Part shown: positions 7,682 to 15,330 of the stretch, in pieces
Layout: each line of letters opens with the position of its first letter
How positions within the stretch are numbered: position 1 is the first letter of the stretch
Assembly: GCA_946415315.1 (NCBI GenBank)
Contig: CAMKRZ010000004.1
Location: 157,386 to 221,385, forward strand
Reading direction: 5' to 3'
Source of the DNA: an uncultured Lachnoclostridium sp.
GTDB lineage: Bacteria > Bacillota > Clostridia > Lachnospirales > Lachnospiraceae
Length of the DNA: 64,000 nucleotides
Program-made: the position numbers and the translations under genes
The notes under the pieces: model-generated
The model's input: only the letters and a program-made list of their open reading frames with translations
Databases searched by the model: none
Told to the model about the DNA's origin: nothing

Positions 7682-9736
7682 ATGGCTGATTACGATAAAA
7701 CAGAACAGGAAGCGTACGAGAGAGGCTATGACATTGAGGAACTGGCGCTTCGTACGCAGTCGGGCAAGCGGACGCTTCGGGAGCTCCAGGAGGAGCGCGA
7801 CAGCCTGGAGGAGCAGAACCAGGCGCTGCGGGGACGCAAACAGACGTGGATGATCCTGACGCTGGTGGTTTCCGCGATCCTGCTGACGCTTTGCGGCGTG
7901 TTCTGGTATGTTATGAGCAAAAACAAATCGGGCGGGGAGGCGGAACCGACGAAGCCGGTCACGGATAAGACGAATGCCTACCGGATCTGCGAGGATGTGG
8001 AGTCGAAAATCCGTGAGTTCAACGCGAAAAACGGGAGCTACACGGCTTCCCTGAAGACCGTGATGGACAAGGAATATGTGGCATTTTCCTACGGAAACGC
8101 GTCGTCGCCGGAATTTACGCTTCTCTACCGCAACGAATACCTTTCGCGGGAGGACGCGGAGCGCGGAGAGTACGGTTCGTGGATGATGACCGCACAGATG
8201 ATCGACTATGAGGTGCCCTACACGCTCGCGGACGACTGGAGCACGCTCACGCCGGAACCGGTGATCATGGGCGGCACCAAATACGTGTTGTTCGTGCAGC
8301 AGACGGGCGAGTATCCGACCTCGGTCGTGGTGCTTGAGCCGGGCCTGATGAACGTCGGCAAGGAGCAGGGCTGCTTCGATGCCGTGAAGAACTGGTTCAA
8401 ACTGGAACTCGGAGAGGAAGCCTGGGCGAAACTGGAAGACCCCGGATCCACTTCGGACGATGACGAGATCAGCTTTAATACGAACGACCTGCGGAAGACG
8501 GTCATGCTGACGACGGGGCACGGAAACCGGTATGCATTTGCCGCTTCGGATGAAGTGCTGGAACAGGTCCGAGAGAAGGGGAACGGAGCATTTTCCTTCG
8601 GAGAGAGATTCTCGTGGTCGGTTGAGGACGACGGAATTCATATTGTGTCGCCGCTGTACGTGCGCGAAGGCGAGTACTACGGCGAGGTCACGGCGACGAT
8701 CCTGCCGGTGCAGGGCACGCTCAAGGTGAGCAATGCGACGGTCGGCGCGTACGTGAGTTATAACTATGCGGATGCGGATTTCAACGGTGTGAACACGCCG
8801 GCGATCAATTATATCGAGAATCCGGTTTCGATCCCGAACGGAAACGACGAGAAACTGTACCTTCCGGAGTACAAGAAGGTTGCGAAGAACACGTTCCTGT
8901 TCGACAAGGATCATTACTGGCAGGACGAGACGGGCTTCCGGTATCTGGCGGATGACACCGGGAAGATCACGTCCATGATGGGTGTCGATGTCTCGGAGCA
9001 TGACAAGAAGATCGACTGGAAGAAAATGAAGGACGCCGGCATCAAGTTTGCCTTCGTCCGCGTCGGATACCGCGGACCCGGCGAGGGTACGCTTGAGCTC
9101 GACAAATACGTCCATGATAACATTCAGGGCGCCCTGGAAAACGGCCTCTACGTAGGCGTGTACTTCTGTACGCAGGCGATCACCGAGGCCGAGGCGATCG
9201 CCGAGGCGGAGTTCGTCCTGGATGTGATCAAGGATTACGATATCACATGGCCGGTTGTATTTGACACCGAGGAGTGGAATCCGAAGAATTATCCGAATCT
9301 GGAAAACGGGCCGCGGGGCAACAACATCAGCCGTAACCAGCGGACAGCTGTGACGAAGGCGTTCCTCGACCGCATCGCGGAAGCCGGGTATCAGCCGATG
9401 GTGTACTCCAGTGTCTACTGGTCCATCCTGAATATCAATCGGGACGAGATTGCGGAATATCCGTTCTGGCTTGCCAACTATGTTGACAAGGTTACGTACC
9501 GCTATGATTTCAACATCTGGCAGTACACGAGCGACGGTAAGGTCAACGGCCTCACGCGGGAGTTTGACCTTAACGTGCTGATGAAGCCGTGGCCGACCCC
9601 CGAGGCGACGCCTACCGTCACCCCGACGCCGACTCCGGATGCGAACACAACGCCGAACGGCGAGCCTACCGCAAATGTGACGCCCGGTGGGGAAGCGACT
9701 CCGACACCGGCGGCGACGCCTACGCCGAAGCCGTAA
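7682..9736 (+). CDS. Membrane-anchored GH25 muramidase (lysozyme)
   Basis: About 684 residues. Order: short cytoplasmic part with a coiled coil (28-50), one transmembrane helix (about 55-77, WMILTLVVSAILLTLCGVFW), a large extracellular region (80-425) I do not recognise, a GH25 domain (about 430-640) and a Thr/Pro/Ala-rich tail. GH25 features are MMGVDVSEHDKKIDW, FAFVRVGYRG and VVFDTEEW, which carry the expected acidic residues; the family cleaves the MurNAc-GlcNAc bond of peptidoglycan. The start at 7682 is favoured over ATG 7676 because GGGG (7669-7672) is better spaced. Its own promoter and the terminators after 9736 make it a single-gene unit. A likely role is cell-wall remodelling. Confidence 0.88.
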   Translation: MADYDKTEQEAYERGYDIEELALRTQSGKRTLRELQEERDSLEEQNQALRGRKQTWMILTLVVSAILLTLCGVFWYVMSKNKSGGEAEPTKPVTDKTNAYRICEDVESKIREFNAKNGSYTASLKTVMDKEYVAFSYGNASSPEFTLLYRNEYLSREDAERGEYGSWMMTAQMIDYEVPYTLADDWSTLTPEPVIMGGTKYVLFVQQTGEYPTSVVVLEPGLMNVGKEQGCFDAVKNWFKLELGEEAWAKLEDPGSTSDDDEISFNTNDLRKTVMLTTGHGNRYAFAASDEVLEQVREKGNGAFSFGERFSWSVEDDGIHIVSPLYVREGEYYGEVTATILPVQGTLKVSNATVGAYVSYNYADADFNGVNTPAINYIENPVSIPNGNDEKLYLPEYKKVAKNTFLFDKDHYWQDETGFRYLADDTGKITSMMGVDVSEHDKKIDWKKMKDAGIKFAFVRVGYRGPGEGTLELDKYVHDNIQGALENGLYVGVYFCTQAITEAEAIAEAEFVLDVIKDYDITWPVVFDTEEWNPKNYPNLENGPRGNNISRNQRTAVTKAFLDRIAEAGYQPMVYSSVYWSILNINRDEIAEYPFWLANYVDKVTYRYDFNIWQYTSDGKVNGLTREFDLNVLMKPWPTPEATPTVTPTPTPDANTTPNGEPTANVTPGGEATPTPAATPTPKP

Positions 9737-9761
9737 TGCGGACAATCGAAGGAAAAATTAC

Positions 9762-9846
9762 GCCCTCCGTGTAATCAACTTACGCGGAGGGCATTTCATT
9801 TTCCGAACAGAACAGCGGCACCGGAAAATCCGATGCCGCTTGTTTT
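9762..9846. terminator. Two tandem hairpins between convergent genes
   Basis: Hairpin 1: GCCCTCCG (9762-9769) with CGGAGGGC (9785-9792); on the minus strand it is followed by GTAATTTTT. Hairpin 2: AGCGGCA (9814-9820) with TGCCGCT (9834-9840), followed on the plus strand by TGTTTTTG. Together they can stop transcription from both sides. Confidence 0.8.
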
Positions 9847-9862
9847 TGTGAGGTTACAATTA

Positions 9863-12343
9863 TCAGCCGAGGACAACTTCCACGGTATGCTCACCGGCGC
9901 CGAGTACCGGTACTACGTTGCCGTCGACAGCCTTGCCGTCAACCGTGAGGGTCTTAACGCCCTTGCAAACGTGGTTCGGATTCTTGATCGTGATGTTGTA
10001 GGTCGCGCCGCGGAACTGTCTGACTGCGGTGAAACCGTCCCATTCCGCCGGGATCGAAGGATCAACCTTCAAGCCGTCGAAGTCGGGCATGATGCCGAGG
10101 ATGTACTGCGAAATGGCAACCATGTTCCATGCCGCGGTACCGGTCAGCCAGGAGTTCTTGCCCTGACCGAAGTTCTTGCCGGGACGTCCGATGTCGGAAC
10201 CGGCATCCTTGCCGCCGATCATCTGGCCGTAAACGAACGGCTCGGTCTTGTGGATATCGCTGGTCTCTTCGGTAAATGCCGGAGCAATCTCGGAATAGTA
10301 CTTGAACGCGAGGTCACCCTGTCCGGCGTAAGCAGCCGCGCAGATGATCCATGCGTTGTTGTGCGTGAAGATACCGGCATTTTCCTTATAACCGCCCGGA
10401 TAGGTGGAAATCTCACCGTACTGGATGTAATACTTGGAGTATGCGGGATTGTTCAGAACAAGACCGAACTTCGTGTTGAGTCTCTCGTCGATCGCCGCGA
10501 GCGTCTTCTCAGCGGTGCCCTGCTCCTTGCCGACGTCGGACATGATCGCAAAGCCCTGAGGCTCGATGAAGATCTGACCTTCCTCGCACTCCTTGGAGCC
10601 CATTTTCTCGCCGTTTGCATCGTATGCGCGAAGGAACCAGTCGCCGTCCCATGCGGATTCCATGATGGCAGCCTTCATCGCGTCGATTGCATCCTGAGCA
10701 GCCTTGGCCTCATCGTCCTTGCCGAGATGCTTGAGGATCGCAACGTAGTTCGGACCGGTGTAGGTGAAGAGAGCTGCAACCATGACGGACTCGGCAACCT
10801 TGGAGTAACCGCCCTCTGCCTTGAACTTCGGGTTCGTGTATGTCTGGAAGCTCTCACCCGGAGTATCGGAGTAGCAGGAGAGGTTGATGCAGTCGTTCCA
10901 GTCGGCGCGCATCGCAAGCGGAAGCTTGTGAGGGCCGAGGTTGTTGACAATGTGATAGAAGGAAACCTTCAGATGCTCGAGCATCGTCTGCGCCTTGCTC
11001 ATATCGTTGTCGTAAGGAACCATCTCGTCGAGGATTGACCAGTCGCCGGTTTCCTTGATGTAAGCGGAAACGGAGAGGATCAGCCACAGCGGATCGTCGG
11101 AGAAGTCACCGCCGATGTCGGCGTTGCCCTTCTTGGTGAGCGGCTGGTACTGATGGTAGCAACCGCCGTCCGGGAACTGCGTGGAAGCGATGTCGATGAT
11201 ACGCTCCTTCGCGCGGTCCGGAATCTGATGAACGAAACCGAGGATATCCTGGTTGGAATCGCGGAAACCCATGCCGCGGCCGATGCCGGACTCGAAGTAC
11301 GATGCGGAGCGGGACAGGTTGAACGTAACCATGCACTGATACTGGTTCCAGATGTTGACCATGCGGTCGACCTTGTCGTTGGGAGTCTCAACGTTCAGGA
11401 TGCCGAGAAGCTTGTCCCATGCAGCGCGGAGTTCCGCCATGCCTGCTGCAACCTTCTCCGGGGTGTTATACTTGTTCATCATGGCAAGAGCCTTGGTCTT
11501 GTTGATGGTCTTGCCGTCAGCTTCAAACTTCTGATCGACAGGCATCTCAACGTAGCCGAGGATGAAGACAAGCGTCTTCGACTCGCCGGGAGCAAGGGTG
11601 ATCTTCTTGTAGTGGGAAGCGATCGGTGCCCAGCCGTCGGCAAATGAGTTGGTTGCCTCTCCGGCAAGTACGGCCTGCGGATCGCCGAAACCGTTATAAA
11701 GACCGATGAAGGAATCGCGGTCGGTATCGTAGCCGTCGATGTCGGTGTTGACCGTGTAAAATGCAAAATGATCGCGGCGGTCGCGGTACTCGGTCTTGTG
11801 GTAGATCGTGGAGCCGTCAACCTCAACGCGTCCGGTCGAGAAGTTGCGCTGGAAATTGTTGCTGTCGTCCTGAGCGTCCCAGAGGCACCACTCAGCGAAC
11901 GAGAAGAGGCTGAAGGTCTTGGCAGCATCGCTCTCGTTGGTCAGAACAACCTGCTGAACCTCTCCGTCGTAATTCTGCGGTACGAAGAAGGTGACTTCAG
12001 CCTTCAGGCCGTTCTTCTTACCGGTGATGATCGTGTAGCCCATGCCGTGACGGCACTCATAGCTGTCCAGCTCGGTTTTCACCGGAGACCAGCCCGGGTT
12101 CCATACAGTATTGCCGTCCTTGATGTAGAAGTAGCGACCGCCCATATCAATCGGTACGTTGTTGTAGCGATACCGGGTAATGCGGCGCAAGCGGGCATCC
12201 TTATAGAAAGAATAGCCGCCGGCGGTATTTGAAATCAGGGAGAAGAAACCCTCCATGCCGAGGTAGTTAATCCACGGATACGGAGTCCGCGGAGTGGTGA
12301 TGACATATTCTCTGCGCGCGTCATCAAAATAACCGTATTTCAT
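9863..12343 (-). CDS. Cellobiose phosphorylase (GH94)
   Basis: 826 residues, the usual length for cellobiose phosphorylase. It would split cellobiose with phosphate to glucose 1-phosphate and glucose in the cytosol, saving ATP. The N-terminus [33 protein letters not shown] block is characteristic (DPRTP/PWINYLG-like), [14 protein letters not shown] is the conserved phosphorylase motif, and the catalytic Asp lies in DWND (residues 481-484). No signal peptide. AGGAGG precedes the ATG at 12343; the frame opens further upstream but without ribosome site. It has its own promoter. With the GH3 and GH10 enzymes downstream it forms an intracellular oligosaccharide pathway. Related phosphorylases with other disaccharide specificity exist, but the cellobiose assignment is the best fit. 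Confidence 0.93.
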   Translation of the reverse strand: MKYGYFDDARREYVITTPRTPYPWINYLGMEGFFSLISNTAGGYSFYKDARLRRITRYRYNNVPIDMGGRYFYIKDGNTVWNPGWSPVKTELDSYECRHGMGYTIITGKKNGLKAEVTFFVPQNYDGEVQQVVLTNESDAAKTFSLFSFAEWCLWDAQDDSNNFQRNFSTGRVEVDGSTIYHKTEYRDRRDHFAFYTVNTDIDGYDTDRDSFIGLYNGFGDPQAVLAGEATNSFADGWAPIASHYKKITLAPGESKTLVFILGYVEMPVDQKFEADGKTINKTKALAMMNKYNTPEKVAAGMAELRAAWDKLLGILNVETPNDKVDRMVNIWNQYQCMVTFNLSRSASYFESGIGRGMGFRDSNQDILGFVHQIPDRAKERIIDIASTQFPDGGCYHQYQPLTKKGNADIGGDFSDDPLWLILSVSAYIKETGDWSILDEMVPYDNDMSKAQTMLEHLKVSFYHIVNNLGPHKLPLAMRADWNDCINLSCYSDTPGESFQTYTNPKFKAEGGYSKVAESVMVAALFTYTGPNYVAILKHLGKDDEAKAAQDAIDAMKAAIMESAWDGDWFLRAYDANGEKMGSKECEEGQIFIEPQGFAIMSDVGKEQGTAEKTLAAIDERLNTKFGLVLNNPAYSKYYIQYGEISTYPGGYKENAGIFTHNNAWIICAAAYAGQGDLAFKYYSEIAPAFTEETSDIHKTEPFVYGQMIGGKDAGSDIGRPGKNFGQGKNSWLTGTAAWNMVAISQYILGIMPDFDGLKVDPSIPAEWDGFTAVRQFRGATYNITIKNPNHVCKGVKTLTVDGKAVDGNVVPVLGAGEHTVEVVLG

Positions 12344-12377
12344 CTTTATATGCCTCCTGTAGCGGTGGTGATGCTTT

Positions 12378-12406
12378 ATTATAACGTACTTGCGTTGTCT
12401 TGTCAC
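12378..12406 (-). promoter_or_regulatory. Promoter of the GH94 gene
   Basis: Minus-strand GTGACA (12406-12401), 17 bp, TATAAT (12383-12378), 35 bp before the start codon. Confidence 0.75.
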
Positions 12407-12661
12407 GCGGAATGTCTTCGCAAGTGGAATAAAAAAAGACAGAATTTTTGTCATTTGTTTTCCGCTTTGCATATTTTGAGAAAAATGCATATAAACGTGA
12501 CTAAATCACACTATTTATTAAAATTCTGTGATATACTGCGGTTGCAGGGTTGATAAAGCCTTTGTTTATTGACCCGCCAATAAAATACGCTGATTCATTA
12601 CTTCTCAGAAGTAATTTCTCCCCCACACAAGCTGCGTTCATAGGTTACTATGGACGCAGTT
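12407..12661. other. AT-rich intergenic DNA with two small hairpins
   Basis: No gene is supported. There is an 8-bp palindrome with 3-nt loop (ATTACTTC/GAAGTAAT, 12597-12615) and a 12-bp stem with GTTA loop (12632-12659, one G-T pair) followed on the plus strand by TTGCATTTTG, terminator-like. A TATACT at 12532-12537 could be a -10 for a short plus-strand RNA, but no -35 is convincing. Confidence 0.45.
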
Positions 12662-12865
12662 GCATTTTGAATGATAAAAGAATGAGCAGAGGGGCCCGGA
12701 AAGCACATCGCGTAGCGAATGTGCTTTCCGGGCCCCTCTGCGAATGAATAACAAACACGAACACGAAGGGATGCGAACGAAGCGAGCAGACCGGGAGTGT
12801 GAGTGGTTGTTCGAATTGCGGGAGCGCGTCAGCGCGTAGCAATTCGCTTTTATCATTCAAAGTGC
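12662..12865. repeat. MITE-like compound palindromic element with 19-bp terminal inverted repeats
   Basis: The ends 12662-12680 and 12847-12865 are inverted repeats of 19 bp with one mismatch (core TTTGAATGATAAAAG). Inside is a very long hairpin: 23 bp perfect (12686-12708 with 12719-12741) continued by TCGC-GTA-GCGA at the tip. A second hairpin has outer arms GAATTGC (12813-12819) and GCAATTC (12839-12845). Short overlapping frames across it are by-products of the palindrome. No transposase and no obvious target duplication are seen. Confidence 0.75.
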
Positions 12866-12876
12866 TTTAGCAGGAG

Positions 12877-12927
12877 TGAATAACAAATACGAGCATGAAG
12901 GGATGTGAGCAAAGCCAACAGCCCGTT
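12877..12927. repeat. Degenerate second copy of part of the palindromic element
   Basis: About 50 bp beginning TGAATAACAAATACGAGCA matches 12745-12795 inside the element (TGAATAACAAACACGAACA) at roughly 75-80% by eye, in direct orientation. Suggests a decayed older insertion or partial duplication. Confidence 0.6.
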
Positions 12928-12986
12928 CCTTCTTTTGTTTGACATCTTTTGATGTTGTGTTTCTTTAATTGTATACTCTGATACAA

Positions 12987-13664
12987 TCAATCCCCTGCCA
13001 TCATGGTAAGCTCGTCCACGTTGTGCAGGGAGATCTTGCCGCGGGACAGCGTCAGCAGACCCCGGCGCTCCCACAGCTTCAGCGTGCGGGAGACAACCTC
13101 GCGCGAGGAAGCGATACTGTTGGCGATGCGCTGGTGCGTCGTGACGATGGTCGCGCTTCCCTGCTGGTGGTACTCGAAGAGAAGCTGCGCAGCGAGCCGG
13201 CTGTCGAGATCCTGAAAGAGGAAGTTCTGCATGTCGAAAAGAATGCGGTTGAACTGACCAAGCACAGAGCGCAGTACAGTGTTTTCGATGCGGACATCCG
13301 AGTGAAGAAGTTTCTCAAAATCGACCAGCTGCACGACAATGCTGCGGGAGTCGACTTCTGCCTCCAACTCATAGTTGTTCAGGACATTCGGCGTCGGATT
13401 GCCGCCGATATAGATGATTTCATCGCGTCTTGCCACACTGATGGTGACCTCGTGCGCGTTCGCAGAGACCAGGGAGACGCGGATGCGGCCGGTCATGACA
13501 ACGACGAGGCCGATGTTGGAATTGCCGGCATCGGTAATCTTTTCACCGGCGATAAAATCACGCATGTACGAATGCGTGCGAAGCTGTTCGACGAGATCTT
13601 CCGGAATATAATCCCAGAACGGGAGCCGTTCCCTCAGGGCTGCATAATCTTTTTCACTCAGCAT
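12987..13664 (-). CDS. Crp/Fnr-family transcriptional regulator
   Basis: 225 residues. An N-terminal cyclic-nucleotide-binding-like beta-barrel (about 20-125, FIAGEKITDAGNSNIGLVVVMTGRIRVSL) is followed by a long dimer helix and a winged helix with TTHQRIANSIASSREVVSRTLKLWERRGLL, where SSREVVSR is the recognition helix. There are no clustered cysteines like those of Fnr, so the effector is unknown. GAGGAGAAGCCC precedes the ATG at 13664; an upstream frame extension lacks a ribosome site. It is divergent from the nucleosidase gene, and the next gene on its strand is GH94, 640 bp away across the palindromic element. Control of sugar metabolism is possible but only inferred from position. Confidence 0.85.
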   Translation of the reverse strand: MLSEKDYAALRERLPFWDYIPEDLVEQLRTHSYMRDFIAGEKITDAGNSNIGLVVVMTGRIRVSLVSANAHEVTISVARRDEIIYIGGNPTPNVLNNYELEAEVDSRSIVVQLVDFEKLLHSDVRIENTVLRSVLGQFNRILFDMQNFLFQDLDSRLAAQLLFEYHQQGSATIVTTHQRIANSIASSREVVSRTLKLWERRGLLTLSRGKISLHNVDELTMMAGD

Positions 13665-13750
13665 GGGCTTCTCCTCAAAGAAAATACATATACAACCTGC
13701 GATACATCTCAAAAGTAGCATATCTGACATCATTTTTCAAGATGAAACGA

Positions 13751-13779
13751 TTGAGCGCAGAGGAATTCTACGGTATAAT
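13751..13779 (+). promoter_or_regulatory. Promoter of the nucleosidase-mntP unit
   Basis: TTGAGC (13751-13756), 17 bp, perfect TATAAT (13774-13779), 32 bp upstream of the ATG. Confidence 0.75.
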
Positions 13780-13811
13780 AGCGGAGAGAAAACGAAGAGG
13801 GGATCAAACGG

Positions 13812-14507
13812 ATGAAAATCGGAATTGTGATTGCCATAAAGAGGGAGCTTCAGGCATTTTTAGCACAGGGCGGCGAGATTGAGACCGTGACGGTCGGGCG
13901 GCGCGAGGCGTACCACGTGACGATGGGAGCGCACGAAGTCTATGCAGTGCTTTCCGGCTGGGGGGAGATTGACGCTGCTTCCGCTACGCAGTTCCTGATT
14001 ACCGCATTTGATGTCGAGGCGGTGATGAACTTCGGTGTTGCCGGTGCAATCCGCCGGGGATTGGAAGTGAAGGACCTTTTCGCGGTCAAAGCGGCCGTGA
14101 ACTACGATTTTGATACGTCGACGATCGACCCGGTCGCGCCGCACCAGTACGGAGAGTACGAGGATGAGAAAATTCCGCTGGATTCGGGATTCACGGCACT
14201 CGCCAAGAGCATCAACCCGGAGCTTCGGGAGACGGTGGTGGCGAGCGGTGAGCGTTTTGTGGAAGACCCTGCGGACAAGGATGCCCTGGCGGCCCTCGGA
14301 TGCGACATCTGCGACATGGAGATCGCGGCGATCGCGCGGGTGGCTGAGCGCAACGGCGTGAGGGCATTTTCCGTAAAATGCATCAGCGACACGTATGACG
14401 GCGACGGCGGAGACTTCAATAAAAACGTTACCGCGGGCGCTGAGAAGGCCTTCGCGCTGCTTCGGGAACTGCTGCTCCGGATTGACGATACTGCGGAACT
14501 GTGCTAA
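13812..14507 (+). CDS. 5'-methylthioadenosine/S-adenosylhomocysteine nucleosidase family protein
   Basis: 231 residues, as for MTAN (Pfs) enzymes, which remove adenine from methylthioadenosine or S-adenosylhomocysteine. Visible family features are the N-terminal MKIGIVIAIKREL, NFGVAGAI (glycine-rich phosphate/ribose loop region), CDMEIAAIARVA (substrate Glu in the ME motif) and SVKCISDTYDGDG (catalytic Asp in SD). The usual EMEG reads DMEI, so substrate preference may differ from E. coli Pfs. No signal peptide. GAAGAGGGGATC precedes the start. It is followed after 66 bp by the MntP-like gene, with no terminator between, so they are probably cotranscribed. Purine-nucleoside phosphorylase relatives are the main alternative. 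Confidence 0.8.
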   Translation: MKIGIVIAIKRELQAFLAQGGEIETVTVGRREAYHVTMGAHEVYAVLSGWGEIDAASATQFLITAFDVEAVMNFGVAGAIRRGLEVKDLFAVKAAVNYDFDTSTIDPVAPHQYGEYEDEKIPLDSGFTALAKSINPELRETVVASGERFVEDPADKDALAALGCDICDMEIAAIARVAERNGVRAFSVKCISDTYDGDGGDFNKNVTAGAEKAFALLRELLLRIDDTAELC

Positions 14508-14572
14508 GATGAGCTGAAGTGATACCGCCTTTGGGACGGTGCAGAACACAGTTACGGAGGAAAGTGTTTGGT

Positions 14573-15151
14573 ATGGGTTATGCGGTTCTGATGTTGGTAG
14601 CGGTCGGCCTGGCGATGGATTCCCTTGCCATGTCGGCGCAGAAAGGTCTGATCCGGGAGGAGCGCGGCAAGAAGATTGCGATGACATGCGCGTTCTGGTT
14701 CGGGCTTTGCCAGGCATCGATGGTGCTTTGCGGAATGCTGATCGGCAAGCTGATCTCCCTGATCCACAGCTACGGTTCGTACGTCTGGATCCCGTGCGCG
14801 GCTCTGGGGCTTGCAGGCGCGTACATGATCTGGGAATCGCTGACGTCACATATCCCTCCGGACGGCGACGGGATCGATCCGATGAGCATGATCGGACCGG
14901 CGATCGCCACCAGCTGTGACGCGCTTCTGGTCGGGCTTCTCTTCGTAGAAGAGAGCGCGGGGATCGTCATCACGGGACTTCTCGCGATCGCTCTGGTGAC
15001 GGCGCTGATGTCCATTTTCGGCGTGTGGATCGGACGGAAGAAGGGGACCCGCTACAACGGGATCGTGCAGGTGATCGGCGGTGTCGTGCTCATTTTGCTG
15101 GGCGTTGAGAAACTGCTGGAGAACCTCGATGTGATAAAGTTCACACTGTGA
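14573..15151 (+). CDS. mntP: MntP-like manganese efflux pump
   Basis: 192 residues with six hydrophobic helices in two halves. Each half carries the acidic motif expected of the family (PF02659): VGLAMDSLAMSAQKGL near the N-terminus and ATSCDALLVGLLFVEE at the start of the second half. MntP exports Mn(II) and protects against manganese excess. The ATG at 14573 is used; an in-frame GTG at 14564 lies too close to GGAGG (14556-14560). There is no yybP-ykoY riboswitch in the 66 bp before it, so expression probably follows the nucleosidase promoter. Followed by a strong terminator. Metal specificity is inferred from the family only. Confidence 0.85.
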   Translation: MGYAVLMLVAVGLAMDSLAMSAQKGLIREERGKKIAMTCAFWFGLCQASMVLCGMLIGKLISLIHSYGSYVWIPCAALGLAGAYMIWESLTSHIPPDGDGIDPMSMIGPAIATSCDALLVGLLFVEESAGIVITGLLAIALVTALMSIFGVWIGRKKGTRYNGIVQVIGGVVLILLGVEKLLENLDVIKFTL

Positions 15152-15213
15152 TGCGACAATTCGGGGGAAGGCCGCATCGGCAGAGTGTTCCGACAGGAAG
15201 GAACGAGACTGCA

Positions 15214-15245
15214 GCCGGGCATCGGCAAGGTGCCCGGCATTTTTA
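15214..15245 (+). terminator. Terminator after mntP
   Basis: GCCGGGCA (15214-15221) pairs with TGCCCGGC (15231-15238), followed by ATTTTT. Confidence 0.9.
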
Positions 15246-15330
15246 AACGAAGGATGACCGCGGACGTCCGGCGGGGAGACCTGCCGTGTCCGTGTGATAC
15301 GCGCGTAATAATACGAGGAGGAACAGGGTA

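Noticed and set aside
7532..9745. 737-codon open frame antisense to the GH25 gene
   Set aside because: It mirrors the GH25 frame in GC-rich codons, has Arg/His/Val-rich nonsense composition and no family motif; GH25 motifs are clear on the other strand.
12550..12860. Several 65-72 codon frames on both strands
   Set aside because: They arise from the palindromic element; paired frames read almost the same peptide on both strands, as expected of an inverted repeat.
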